DNA of 51,861 nt from Candidatus Hydrothermus pacificus (lineage in GTDB: Bacteria > Hydrothermota > Hydrothermia > Hydrothermales > Hydrothermaceae), in NCBI GenBank assembly GCA_002011615.1, contig MTOH01000012.1, positions 35,304 through 87,164 on the forward strand, in the 5' to 3' direction. Below the pieces are notes generated by a model. The model saw only the letters and a program-made list of their open reading frames with translations, was not told the DNA's origin and searched no databases. Both the position numbers and the translations under genes were made by a program. Each line of letters starts with the position of its first letter. Within the stretch, counting starts at the first letter, position 1. Positions 26,823 through 35,609 of this stretch are shown here, piece by piece.

Positions 26823-27372
26823 TAATCTCTTTTGCTTTTCTTATCTTCAATGTCATTATAAAGAAAAGCACCAGGGGGAGTAAAAACATGATAAAGTCTT
26901 GCTTGGTAAAAATTGATGCAAATGAAACACCTGCAGCCACAAAAAAGGTTGTGTAATAAATGTTTTTTACAATCAGGTAAAAGATTGCTCCAAGAATTAT
27001 AGATACGATGAGTTCAACAGGATAAAAGTAAAATAGAACTCCATACATTGTCATTGCACCCAGTCCGCCTTTAAGCCCCATGAAAAGGCTCCAGTCGTGC
27101 CCTATCATTGAGCCGATTCCTGCAAATGTGAGACATCCTTTGCTTAAACCAATTCCAGAAAGTAAAACAAGAGTTAAAAAACCTTTCATAAAATCAAGAA
27201 CTCCAACAGTTATGCCCAGTGTTTTGCCCATCCTTTTTATTGAAAAGGACATGCCTATTCTTCCATCTCCCACTTTCCGCATGTCAATTTTTTTAAAAAT
27301 TTTGCCGAGCATATAGGCAGAGGGAAAAGAACCTGTTATGTATCCAGCTATAAATGAAAATATCTTATCCAT
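26815..27372 (-). CDS. Divergent PlsY-like glycerol-3-phosphate acyltransferase family protein
   Basis: A 185-residue membrane protein with five or so helices. It keeps the PlsY frame: 'GSFPSAYMLGK' at the N-terminus and 'GHDWSLFMGLKGGLGAMT' in the middle, where PlsY has GHxFxxFxxFKGGKGVAT. The motif GSGNxGATN, which lines the active site, is replaced by 'GDGRIGMSF', and KGGKG is KGGLG. PlsY normally acylates glycerol-3-phosphate from acyl-phosphate. With these changes the protein may use another substrate or be inactive. It sits one base after the flippase-like gene and overlaps the radical SAM gene. Confidence 0.7.
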   Translation of the reverse strand: MDKIFSFIAGYITGSFPSAYMLGKIFKKIDMRKVGDGRIGMSFSIKRMGKTLGITVGVLDFMKGFLTLVLLSGIGLSKGCLTFAGIGSMIGHDWSLFMGLKGGLGAMTMYGVLFYFYPVELIVSIILGAIFYLIVKNIYYTTFFVAAGVSFASIFTKQDFIMFLLPLVLFFIMTLKIRKAKEINA

Positions 27373-27373
27373 C

Positions 27374-28318
27374 TTATTTCAGAGAGTTTGATTCTTTTAA
27401 GTAAAGCAATCCTCCTGCAATTGAGCCAAGATAATAGGTAAAAAATCTCCATATAATCACAAATATTCCGAGTATGTATTTTGGCGCTATTGTTGCGAAT
27501 AAAAGGGCTCCTCCTGCCTCTGTAATTCCAGAGCCTCCTGGGGTTGGCATTCCCACAAATATTATAAGGGATATTGCGTGCAGAAACATTGCCTGAAGAG
27601 GGTCAACATTAACTCCAAGCCCATAAAATATTGAGGGAACCATAAATATGTGAAAGGCAAAGGAAAGTATTGATAGCAGAAATATTGCGAGTATAAGCCT
27701 TCCCATCTTTATAAAAGATTTCCATGTTGATTTGAAAAGTTTGAAGTTTTCAATAAACCTTTCAAAAATTTTAAATTTTTTTTCTATTTTTCTGAAAAGA
27801 ACAAAATCATCGGGCAGTGTAAAGACAAGTATAAAGAATGCAAATATTAGAAAGAGAATTATTACTATTGGAAGTATGAATATATTTTTTCTAAAAACAA
27901 AAATCGCAAAAGGAACCATTAAAAATGCCAGGAAGAAATTGGAAAGCCCCTTTATCATAAAGGAAACTGTTGCATTTCCCACCTCAACCTTTTTCTTTGT
28001 TAAAAGATGAATCTGAAAGGGAAATCCTCCTGTCTGAAAGGGCGTTATTGCGTTAAAGAAAAGACCTATTAGATGGATTTTCAATGTAAAGTAAAAGGAT
28101 TCTGCATAGTTGGTGAGTTTTTTTAGAAGGATATGCAATTTCCATACATCAAATAAAATGCTCAGCATCCAGAAAAGAATTATTAGGAAGAGAAAGTGTA
28201 TATGGATGGAGGAGAGGGCTTTTAATGTGTCTTTTCTGACAGTTATTAACAGAATTATAAGCCCTGCAATTGCATAAAAAAGGATTGTAAGTCTTATAAG
28301 CCTTTTAACCCTTTCCAT
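27374..28318 (-). CDS. Flippase-like membrane protein (LPG_synthase_TM/UPF0104 family)
   Basis: A 314-residue polytopic protein with about eight membrane helices. It has the family signatures 'NAITPFQTGGFPFQIHLL' and, near the C-terminus, 'PTPGGSGITEAGGALLF'. Relatives include the transmembrane part of lysylphosphatidylglycerol synthase and proteins linked to lipid or glycan transport. There is no catalytic C-terminal domain, so a transport or flippase role is the likelier reading. It overlaps the MFS gene by 14 bases and is one base from the PlsY-like gene, arguing for joint expression. Confidence 0.85.
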   Translation of the reverse strand: MERVKRLIRLTILFYAIAGLIILLITVRKDTLKALSSIHIHFLFLIILFWMLSILFDVWKLHILLKKLTNYAESFYFTLKIHLIGLFFNAITPFQTGGFPFQIHLLTKKKVEVGNATVSFMIKGLSNFFLAFLMVPFAIFVFRKNIFILPIVIILFLIFAFFILVFTLPDDFVLFRKIEKKFKIFERFIENFKLFKSTWKSFIKMGRLILAIFLLSILSFAFHIFMVPSIFYGLGVNVDPLQAMFLHAISLIIFVGMPTPGGSGITEAGGALLFATIAPKYILGIFVIIWRFFTYYLGSIAGGLLYLKESNSLK

Positions 28319-29471
28319 CCATTCCTTTCACTTTTAAGTAAAACAAAATCCCAAAAATTGCGAAAGAGGATGTTGCAAGCCATAAGAATAAGGGATTTTT
28401 TATGAAAATATCAATAAAAATGCCACCTATAAAGGGTGCTATTGCCCATCCCAGTCCCTGACAGAAACCGAGTATCCCCATATATGTGCCCTTTTTCTCC
28501 TCGGGTGCAAGTATAGTTGTTACTGTTGTCACAAGGGGCATTGTTATTATTTCACCGATTGTAAATATGATAACCCCGAGAACAAAGACAGGAAAAGATT
28601 TTGCCCATGCAAAGGAAAGATAGCCTATGAAGTATAATAGACTTCCTGCAATCAGTCCCTTTTTATTTGAAAATCTTGTAAAAAGATTGGTTATTAAATA
28701 TTGGAAAAGGACGACCATCAATCCGTTTACACTGAAAAGATAGCCAACATGCAGGTTATCAAGCCCTTTGTGTCTTGCAAATACAGGAACAGAGGATATT
28801 AATTGACCCACGACAAGAAATAGCATAAAAGAGCCTGAGAGAAATATTAAAAAGTTTTTGTCTTTTAATACATCTTTTAAAGGGAAATTGTTTTTCTTTT
28901 GAGTTTCTTTTACCTTTTTATCTTTTATAAAAATTAAATTTGTTAGAAAAGCTATTATTGCGAGAAATGTGGATATCAAAAACAGGAGAAAATAGGACAT
29001 GTTTGCTAAAAATCCTCCAAAGGCAGGTCCTGCAGCCCATCCTATGTTTGCACCTATTCTTATTATTCCGTATGCCTTTGGTCTTTCCTTTTGAGGAAGA
29101 AATTCGCCCACATAGGTGTCAGAAGCGGTCCCATAGAAGGAAAAACCTATGGAATTTAAAGCAAAGGCAAAAAAGAAAAGATAAACAGGTGATTCAAAGG
29201 ATACCAGTATTGAAAACCCTGTGAAGGCTAATATTCTTGATATAAGACCTATGTTCATTACAAAGATTGAAGAAAACTTATCTGCAAGTTTTCCTGAATA
29301 TATTCTTAAAATTGCGCCTATTAAAGCAGCAAGGGTAATGTAAAAACCCACTATTTTCATGGGTATTCCCCTTTCGTTGTATAAAAATATGTTTAAGAAG
29401 GGAACTGATATTACATACCCCGCTGCTGTAAGCATCCGAACAAAAGAGAGAATAAAAACATCTCTTTTCAT
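28305..29471 (-). CDS. Major facilitator superfamily transporter
   Basis: A 388-residue protein with 12 predicted helices. The loop between helices 2 and 3 reads 'RIYSGKLADKFSS', the MFS motif A. 'GIIRIGANIGWAAGPAFGGFL' (split over helices 4-5, positions about 137-157) is typical of drug or sugar efflux members; the substrate is not readable. The start ATG overlaps a doubtful upstream ORF by four bases. It is the first well-supported gene of a four-gene minus-strand operon ending at 25404. Confidence 0.88.
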   Translation of the reverse strand: MKRDVFILSFVRMLTAAGYVISVPFLNIFLYNERGIPMKIVGFYITLAALIGAILRIYSGKLADKFSSIFVMNIGLISRILAFTGFSILVSFESPVYLFFFAFALNSIGFSFYGTASDTYVGEFLPQKERPKAYGIIRIGANIGWAAGPAFGGFLANMSYFLLFLISTFLAIIAFLTNLIFIKDKKVKETQKKNNFPLKDVLKDKNFLIFLSGSFMLFLVVGQLISSVPVFARHKGLDNLHVGYLFSVNGLMVVLFQYLITNLFTRFSNKKGLIAGSLLYFIGYLSFAWAKSFPVFVLGVIIFTIGEIITMPLVTTVTTILAPEEKKGTYMGILGFCQGLGWAIAPFIGGIFIDIFIKNPLFLWLATSSFAIFGILFYLKVKGMDGKG

Positions 29472-29803
29472 TTTGAGAGTTTAAGGATAAGGCAAATTTC
29501 CGAAATCAGGCAAATTAACGAGTTGTACCATAAAAAATTTAAAAGAAATAAATTCAAATGAAAATTAACAAGCTTGTAAGCACTGCTTTTGAAAATATGG
29601 GCTATGAAGGATAAAACAAGGAGCAAGTTAAAAAGAGAAAAAGATAGTCTTGATGTTAAAAGGCTTGTTGAAAAATTTTTGGAATTAAAAAGGTTTTTGA
29701 GAGAAAATTTTTGATCTAAAAAATAGAACATTGTCTTTGAAATCGTATATTTGAAATTTATATCCTTGATTGATATATCTTTTGTGTCAGGTTTATTACA
29801 CAT
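29468..29803 (-). CDS. Doubtful 111-residue ORF upstream of the MFS gene
   Basis: An ORF rich in Leu, Ser, Phe, Asn and Lys with ATGA overlap to the MFS start, which favours it. Its composition, however, is what antisense AT-rich sequence gives, and no domain is visible. The opposite strand reads a charged 36-residue ORF (29604-29714, starting MKDKTRSKLKREKD) and an 18-residue one just before it, which look like an eroded plus-strand gene. I cannot choose between them; otherwise the 379-base gap 29472-29850 holds nothing clear. Confidence 0.2.
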   Translation of the reverse strand: MCNKPDTKDISIKDINFKYTISKTMFYFLDQKFSLKNLFNSKNFSTSLLTSRLSFSLFNLLLVLSFIAHIFKSSAYKLVNFHLNLFLLNFLWYNSLICLISEICLILKLSK

Positions 29804-29850
29804 TTTATTTTGTTTTACTATATAATTAAATTGTACTGGTTGGTGAAATT

Positions 29851-30252
29851 ATGAAGAGGGATAAAATAAAAAATCTTATAAAACAGGTTCTGGAATTTGA
29901 AAAAAACATTGAATTTGCTTATATTTTTGGTTCATTTATAGACCAGGAAAGATTTAATGATATTGACATAGGGGTATATATGAAGGAGGGAGAGGCAAAC
30001 TTTCTGGAAATTTCTTTTAATTTGAAGGAAAAAATCCTAAAAGCTTTAGAAAAGCAGAAAATCTTAATTTCTGCAGATAAGATTGATATTACTATAATAA
30101 ATTCTGCAGACCTGATTTTAATAAGAGATATTTTTGAAAAGGGAGTTTTGATAGTTGATAAAAATCCTGAATTTAGAAAGGATTTTATAGAAAAAATTTC
30201 TTTAAAGTTAAGAGAGTGTGAGGGACTTTTTCTTGAATATGTTATAAGATGA
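29851..30252 (+). CDS. mntA: MntA-type nucleotidyltransferase antitoxin
   Basis: A 133-residue minimal nucleotidyltransferase. 'FAYIFGSFIDQERFNDIDIGVYM' (about 21-43, positions only) contains the family Gly-Ser-Phe and Asp-x-Asp metal site, and 'KIDITIIN' supplies the third Asp. In the MntA/HepT system this enzyme adds AMP to a Tyr of the HEPN toxin and so neutralises it. A TATAAT lies at 29821-29826, and GGTTGGTGA is a weak SD. It overlaps the hepT start by ATGA. The partner gene is frameshifted, so MntA may here be an orphan. Confidence 0.8.
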   Translation: MKRDKIKNLIKQVLEFEKNIEFAYIFGSFIDQERFNDIDIGVYMKEGEANFLEISFNLKEKILKALEKQKILISADKIDITIINSADLILIRDIFEKGVLIVDKNPEFRKDFIEKISLKLRECEGLFLEYVIR

Positions 30253-30682
30253 AAGTTGATATAGAAAGGATAACAAGATATCTTTTAGAAATTAAAAACA
30301 GGGTAAAAGAAATTGAAGAGCTTTTATCTTCTCATAGTGATGAAGATTTATTAAAAAATAAATGGCTTATAAAGGGCTAAAATATTCCCTTGTTGAAATT
30401 GCCGAAGCAATTGCAAACACTCTTACTCACATTCTGGCAAAAGATAGAGGAGTAATGGTGTCTGGATATATTGATACAGTGATAAAACCAAAAGAAAATC
30501 GTATTATCTCAGAGAACTTATACAATAAAATAAAACCTTTTATGGATTTTAGAAACTCCCTTATCCATCGTTACTGGGTAATATCTGATGATAAATTACT
30601 GGAATTGACAAGAAAAAACTATAAAGACTTTGAGAACTTCATACGGGAAATTGAAAATTATATAAAATCTATTAAAAATTAA
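30249..30682 (+). pseudogene. hepT: HepT-type HEPN toxin, disrupted by a one-base frameshift
   Basis: The gene starts at ATG 30249 (ATGA overlap with mntA) and reads 43 codons ('...DLLKNKWLIKG') to TAA at 30378-30380. From 30362 a second frame continues 'YKGLKYSLVEIAEAIAN' to 30682. Adding one A to the AAAGGG run at 30371-30376 joins them into 'KNKWLIKGLKYSLVEIAE', a normal HepT of about 144 residues. The C-terminal part keeps the catalytic R-x4-H-x-Y motif ('RNSLIHRY'), the RNase site and AMPylated Tyr. The break could be selected inactivation of a toxin, or a homopolymer sequencing error. Its end overlaps the convergent barrel gene by four bases. Confidence 0.85.
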
Positions 30683-31905
30683 AAACTGTATTTCATCTCA
30701 ACAAAGAACAAATCTCCAACGTGTTTTCCCATCTCAGAAAAAGGTGAGTATCCTTTTCCTCCTGAAAGTAAAAGACCCGTCCCGAAATTTATGCCCTTTC
30801 CGAAGTCATAGGAAATTCTCGAAAGGGAAAAGTAATCCTGGTTTGTTATATCATAGATTAAAGGTATGTGAAATTTAAGCCTTTCATTTAAAAGTTTTAT
30901 CTGCATGTCAGCGGTTATGTAATAGAAGATTTTGTCGGTCTGGAAGGAAATTTTTTGCATGTTTTCCTCAATCATTTTATCCATCCCGAATTCCTCAGGA
31001 GGTTTATAATTTATTATTCTTTTTGCTCCTGTCTGAATTTCAAAGTAAATTTTTTTATCAAAAAAACTTCTTCCTGCACCTATTATACCGTATATATAGG
31101 GATTTTTTATCTGGCTGTTTATTCCATCATCGTCTTCTGTTAAAACATAGGATAACTCTCCGTGAAATTCATATACATCTTTTGTCTTTGAAAAATCAAA
31201 ACCCAAAAGAGAAATTTTGTTGTATTTTAACCACAGGATAAGGGAATCAGGAGTTCCTCTAATTCCCAGGTCAGGGTCTCTGTCATAGAGATTAAAGTAT
31301 GAAAATGTAATGTCAAAGCCTGAGAGCAGAAGAGTTAATCTTGCTCCTCCTTCAAAATTTTTGAGTTTTCTTTCGGGTTTTTCCTTTATATTTGTGTTAA
31401 AAACAAAATTCAGAGTTTCAGGCCCCATTGGAACAGGGAATGCAAGATAGGGTATGGGATAATTGTTTTCTCTAAAATTTGTAAAATAAAAAAGTGAAAG
31501 AGCAAGAGGGCCTTTCCATAAGGAAATTTTTGCTGATTCAATTCCTTCCCTGAATTCCTCAAGAGTTGAATAAAGTTTTGAATAATCCCATGGAGTGATT
31601 ATATCTGTTGGGTTTAACCAGTTTGCTTTTCCAAAAGAATAGATTTTCTTGCCGAGTGTTATTTCATAAAAACTTCCTGAATAACTGAAATATCCCTCTA
31701 TGGGTCTTAAATAAAATTTTTCCTCTTCAAGGGCATCAAATATTGCGTCAAAGCTTCCATAGATGTAGAAATTTTCATCCTCGTAATCCGCCTTAAACTG
31801 GAATGTCACAGCCTGTTTTTTCCATTCCGCTTCATCTTCAAGTGTCCCGAAAAGTTCATACCTTAAAAATCCGCCGAACGCAAATATTATTATAAGAACA
31901 TTCAT
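30679..31905 (-). CDS. Outer-membrane beta-barrel protein of RND operon (DUF1302-like)
   Basis: A 408-residue exported protein with signal peptide and regular amphipathic strands to a terminal Phe ('FFVEMKYSF'), typical of an outer-membrane barrel. The segments 'GKKIYSFGKANWLNPTDIITP' (about 83-103) and 'EEFREGIESAKISLWKGP' match the DUF1302/porin-like proteins often found next to MMPL/RND exporters and LolA-like proteins. It lies three bases after the LolA-like gene, last in a TetR-headed operon. It probably provides the outer-membrane step for export of a lipid or hydrophobic compound (inference). Confidence 0.75.
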   Translation of the reverse strand: MNVLIIIFAFGGFLRYELFGTLEDEAEWKKQAVTFQFKADYEDENFYIYGSFDAIFDALEEEKFYLRPIEGYFSYSGSFYEITLGKKIYSFGKANWLNPTDIITPWDYSKLYSTLEEFREGIESAKISLWKGPLALSLFYFTNFRENNYPIPYLAFPVPMGPETLNFVFNTNIKEKPERKLKNFEGGARLTLLLSGFDITFSYFNLYDRDPDLGIRGTPDSLILWLKYNKISLLGFDFSKTKDVYEFHGELSYVLTEDDDGINSQIKNPYIYGIIGAGRSFFDKKIYFEIQTGAKRIINYKPPEEFGMDKMIEENMQKISFQTDKIFYYITADMQIKLLNERLKFHIPLIYDITNQDYFSLSRISYDFGKGINFGTGLLLSGGKGYSPFSEMGKHVGDLFFVEMKYSF

Positions 31906-31908
31906 AAC

Positions 31909-32664
31909 TCACCTCTCAAGGTATGAGGATTTAAAGTATTTTTCGGGTATTTTAACATTTGTCTTTATGTCACTGAACACAAATTTACTCTTATGCCCTG
32001 TTTCAAGATTTTCTGCTGTCATTTCTGTTTCAAACCATATATCATCTATCTTTTCAACTCTGTCTATCTTTATTCTCTTTTTTAACTTTCCTGATTTGTC
32101 ATAATGTTCTGAAAGGATTACAACGTAATTATCCTTTCTTACCCATTTTGTAACTTTTGAATAACCGGTCTTTTTTATTATTTTTTTTGATTTTGCCATG
32201 CATTCAATCACCCATACAGGGTTTCCATCAAGGGTGTCCTCCCTTAAAAGTTTATAATTCCAGTCCTCGTATTCTCCTCCTCCTATATCGTAGTTGGAAA
32301 AATCAGAGCCCATAAAGGCACCTGATTTTCCTCCTGCTGAAATTCTCTTTGCCTTTCTCAGGGCAGGAAGATATATCCACATATCATCATCTGCATTTTC
32401 ATGTTCAATGAGCAGAAATTTTGTTCCTTTAATGTCAGATGGGTATATAAATTTTATGAGCATTCTTGTTTCATCCTTTTCATTCTTTTTGGAATAACTT
32501 TCCATTTTATATATCCTTTCCCTTCCCTTCTTCGGCACAAGAATTAATTCCAGTTTACTTTTCATACTCTTCCATGTAGGGCGATTGTGAACTTTATACA
32601 TTATATCCTGAGCACTCTGGGCAAAAAGCACACCCCCTATAAAAAGTGGTATCAATTTTTTCAT
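31909..32664 (-). CDS. Outer-membrane lipoprotein-sorting (LolA-like) protein of RND operon
   Basis: A 251-residue periplasmic protein with signal peptide (MKKLIPLFIGGVLFAQS). It carries the sequence marks of the LolA-like pfam17131 group: 'MYKVHNRPTWKSMKSKLELI' (about 23-42), 'DDMWIYLPALRKAKRISAGGKSG', 'FMGSDFSNYDIGG' and 'TKWVRKDNYVVILSEHYDKSG'. These proteins accompany HpnN/MMPL-type RND transporters and probably carry the exported lipid across the periplasm. It overlaps the RND gene by four bases and lies three bases before the barrel gene. Confidence 0.85.
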   Translation of the reverse strand: MKKLIPLFIGGVLFAQSAQDIMYKVHNRPTWKSMKSKLELILVPKKGRERIYKMESYSKKNEKDETRMLIKFIYPSDIKGTKFLLIEHENADDDMWIYLPALRKAKRISAGGKSGAFMGSDFSNYDIGGGEYEDWNYKLLREDTLDGNPVWVIECMAKSKKIIKKTGYSKVTKWVRKDNYVVILSEHYDKSGKLKKRIKIDRVEKIDDIWFETEMTAENLETGHKSKFVFSDIKTNVKIPEKYFKSSYLER

Positions 32665-34937
32665 GGTTTTACCTCCTTCTTAAACTTTTTTATAAAAACA
32701 ACAAAAGATGGTAAGATGTATATTGCTCCGAAACCCGACAAGATCATTGTTATTGCCACTAAAATTGAAAGTTCCCTTATCCCCCTGAATGCCGAGAATA
32801 ACAGAACCAGAAATCCAAGGGTAACTGAGACAAGATTAAATATTATTGCCCTTCCCACTGTAAATGTGGTTTTCTTTATTATTTCCGCGTTTTCTTTTAT
32901 TTCCCTTTCATATATTCTCATCCTGTTTATATAATGAACTGCATAGTCAATTCCTATTCCTATTGCAAGGGATGCAACAATTGAGGTTGAATGGGTAAGG
33001 GCAAATCCGAAAAATCCCATTATTCCGAAATTCCCGAGAACTGTTACAAGCATGGGGACAAGGGATAAAAGTCCTGCTTTTACTGAACGTAGTATCAGGG
33101 ATGTTATTAAAAAGACCAGTAAAAAAGCGGCAATTATTGAAAGAATCTGTCCCCTTACAATTAAACTGTCCATTATAACAAAGAGCCTCGCTCTTCCTGT
33201 TATTGAGAGTTTTACATTCTCTCCCTTTAAAATTTTTTTTGAGTAATTTTCTATTTTGTTGACTATATTCTTTAAAACTCCTGTATCAGCGGTTTTTATA
33301 AAGATTGTTACATTTGCCTTTTTAAAATCAGATGTTACCATGCTTTCAAAATCCGATGGGTCACCCGACATGCTGTAAAGAAAAATGAGTTGAGACACAA
33401 GATTTTTATCTTCGGGGATTTTATAGAATTCAGGATTATCACCGTTTAAAGCCTTATAAAGTTTTTTTACAAAGGAAGAGAGTGCCATAGCCTTACCCAC
33501 ATAGGGTAATTTCTCTGAAAAACTGACTATTGAATCTATTTTTGAAAGTAAAACAGGGTCTTTAAATCCCTCTTCTTTATCGGTTTCAAAAAGAAGTGTT
33601 AAGGGAGTTGTTCCTGAATAGTTTTTGTTTATATATTCTGTTGAAATCCTTATTTCACTTTTTTTATCAAAGTTCCTTATTTCATTGCTGACAGTCTTTA
33701 TTCTGGGTATCCCAAGAATTCCGAAAATTACAATTCCCAGTGCGATTAAAAGAAAAATGTGAGGGTATTTCCATGTCAGATTCCCCGATTTTTTTAAAAA
33801 AACATTAAACCCTTTTATTTTCCTTTTCTTTGTCTTTGGAACTTTTAAAATTCTTAAAAAAGAGGGTATTAGAATAATTGAAAGAAAAAGGGTTACAAGA
33901 ACCCCTGAACCATTAAGTATTCCAAAGGTTTTTATTGTTTTTATATTCTGAGTTATCAGTGAGTAAAATCCTGCAATTGTTGTAAAACCTGCAATTAAAA
34001 CTGCATTTCCCCTCCTTATAATAAGATTGTAAACAGCGGTTTTTTTATTTGTGGTTTTCTCGATTTCTTCTGTAAACTGGTGAATTAGATGGATTCCGTA
34101 GGCTGTGCCTATTGCCACCAGAAGCATGGGTAAAAGAGAACTTTCCATGCCTATTGGAATTTTAAGGATTCCCTGAATTCCCATCATCCAGGTAACCGAT
34201 AAGAATACGGTCAATACAGGTAATAACATACCCCTTAATGAACCGAAAAATATTAAAAGCAAAATCATTGATACAATTATTGAAAGAGGAAAAAGTTTTC
34301 TTATATCACCTGAAACATGCTCAGCAATCAAAGCCTCAACAACAGGTTTTCCTGAGATAAGAATTTTCTCGGGATTCTCATACCTCTTGACCATACCTTT
34401 AATTTTCTCGTATATTTCTATTATCTCATCTTCCTTTAAATTTTTTTCAAGGATCACGAGAATTCCTGTGCTTTTTTTATCCTTCCCTATGAGCATCTCT
34501 TCAAAAATTTCATCTCCTGCAACCAGATTTTTAATCCTTTCCACATCTTCTTTGCTTCTGGGTTTTTCCTCCATAAGGGGTAACACATAGAGACCTTCTT
34601 CCTCTCCCTTTATCTTTGAAGCAGAAGCAATGGAAAGGACATCCTCAACACCATCAATGAACAAAAGTTCATCGGTTAAATCGTAAATTTTTTGCATGTA
34701 GGAAACAGAGAAGATTGAGTCGCTCTTTACAGCAATGAATATGACCTCATTTGAGGGAAAAATTTCCTTTACCTTGTTGTATGCTATAACTTCTGGAAGA
34801 TTATCGGGAGGTCCTGTGACCAGTTCTGCCTGAACTTTTATATATTTTGTGAAATATCCAAAAACAAAGGTGAGTATAAAGGAAACTATAATCAAAAGCC
34901 ATGCATATCTTGATACTGTTTTTGCGATTATTTTCAT
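32661..34937 (-). CDS. RND/MMPL-family transporter
   Basis: A 758-residue inner-membrane exporter with the two-fold RND plan: one helix (about 13-30), a periplasmic domain (30-210), five helices with 'SLLPMLLVAIGTAYGIHLIHQF', then a second such half with 'TSIVASLAIGIGIDYAVHYI' (each quoted as a position marker). The paired Gly/Asp-rich helix motif is the proton-relay region. It belongs to the MMPL/HpnN-like group that exports lipids. The substrate is unknown. It overlaps tetR-type and LolA-like genes by four bases each. Confidence 0.9.
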   Translation of the reverse strand: MKIIAKTVSRYAWLLIIVSFILTFVFGYFTKYIKVQAELVTGPPDNLPEVIAYNKVKEIFPSNEVIFIAVKSDSIFSVSYMQKIYDLTDELLFIDGVEDVLSIASASKIKGEEEGLYVLPLMEEKPRSKEDVERIKNLVAGDEIFEEMLIGKDKKSTGILVILEKNLKEDEIIEIYEKIKGMVKRYENPEKILISGKPVVEALIAEHVSGDIRKLFPLSIIVSMILLLIFFGSLRGMLLPVLTVFLSVTWMMGIQGILKIPIGMESSLLPMLLVAIGTAYGIHLIHQFTEEIEKTTNKKTAVYNLIIRRGNAVLIAGFTTIAGFYSLITQNIKTIKTFGILNGSGVLVTLFLSIILIPSFLRILKVPKTKKRKIKGFNVFLKKSGNLTWKYPHIFLLIALGIVIFGILGIPRIKTVSNEIRNFDKKSEIRISTEYINKNYSGTTPLTLLFETDKEEGFKDPVLLSKIDSIVSFSEKLPYVGKAMALSSFVKKLYKALNGDNPEFYKIPEDKNLVSQLIFLYSMSGDPSDFESMVTSDFKKANVTIFIKTADTGVLKNIVNKIENYSKKILKGENVKLSITGRARLFVIMDSLIVRGQILSIIAAFLLVFLITSLILRSVKAGLLSLVPMLVTVLGNFGIMGFFGFALTHSTSIVASLAIGIGIDYAVHYINRMRIYEREIKENAEIIKKTTFTVGRAIIFNLVSVTLGFLVLLFSAFRGIRELSILVAITMILSGFGAIYILPSFVVFIKKFKKEVKP

Positions 34938-35548
34938 TTTTTCAAAATCCCCTTCAAAAATAATTCAAGTATTTCCTCATGACTTTTAATTCCCCTGGAT
35001 TTCATAAATACAAAGTGGAATATTGCAGAAACTATGAAAGAGGCAAGTTCAGGGTCATAATCTTTAAAAATCCCTTTTTCAATTCCCTCTTTAATTATAT
35101 TTTTTAAAACTTCTTTTTCCCTTAAATGAACTTCTCTGAAGGTTTTAACCTTTCCTTTTTTTAAAAAATATCCTTCTTCCTGATAAAGTTCAAATATTAA
35201 GTTTGCAAACTTTTTGTTCCTTTTATAAAAGTTCCATTCAAATTTTATAAACTCCTCAAGTTTTTGGGCAGGAGATATGCTCTTTGCCTTTATCTTCTCA
35301 ATCCTTTCCATAAATCCCCTGTATATTTCCTTTACTATTTCCTCAAGTATCTCTTCTTTTGATGTAAAATAAAAGTATAAAAGACCCTTTGAAAGTGAGG
35401 CTTTTTTTGCTATTTCCTCCATTTTTGTTTTGAAAAATCCCTTTTTTGAGAAAAGGTAAAGAGCGGATTTCAAAATTGTTTTCCTTCTCTTTAACTTTTC
35501 TTTTTCCTTTCTTGAAATTGTTGACTTTATAGTCAATTTTTGACTCAT
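34934..35548 (-). CDS. TetR/AcrR-family repressor of the RND operon
   Basis: A 204-residue regulator. The N-terminal helix-turn-helix ('KTILKSALYLFSKKGFFKTKMEEIAKKASLSKGLLYFYFTSKEEI', residues about 24-68; quoted in pieces: 'SALYLFSKKGF', 'MEEIAKKASLSKG', 'LYFYFTSKEEIL') is classic TetR. The C-terminal ligand-binding half is helical. ATG 35548 lies inside a perfect operator-like palindrome, and a promoter ends nine bases upstream, so the mRNA is nearly leaderless and self-repressed. It heads the operon with the RND, LolA-like and barrel genes. The inducer is unknown, presumably the exported compound. Confidence 0.9.
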   Translation of the reverse strand: MSQKLTIKSTISRKEKEKLKRRKTILKSALYLFSKKGFFKTKMEEIAKKASLSKGLLYFYFTSKEEILEEIVKEIYRGFMERIEKIKAKSISPAQKLEEFIKFEWNFYKRNKKFANLIFELYQEEGYFLKKGKVKTFREVHLREKEVLKNIIKEGIEKGIFKDYDPELASFIVSAIFHFVFMKSRGIKSHEEILELFLKGILKK

Positions 35549-35587
35549 AAGTCAATAAATATAGAGGAAAATTTTGTAATAAGTCAA
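35521..35587 (-). promoter_or_regulatory. TetR-operon promoter with two perfect operator palindromes
   Basis: Two 16-bp palindromes share TTGACT-N4-AGTCAA: TTGACTTTATAGTCAA (35521-35536) and TTGACTCATAAGTCAA (35540-35555), with starts 19 bases apart. The minus-strand promoter is TTGACT (35587-35582), 18-base spacer, TATATT (35563-35558). One operator covers the predicted start site and ATG, the second lies in the first codons, and the -35 itself is another half-site. This is a textbook layout for autorepression. Confidence 0.75.
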
Positions 35588-35609
35588 ACAAAGAAGGGAA
35601 AATCTGAAT

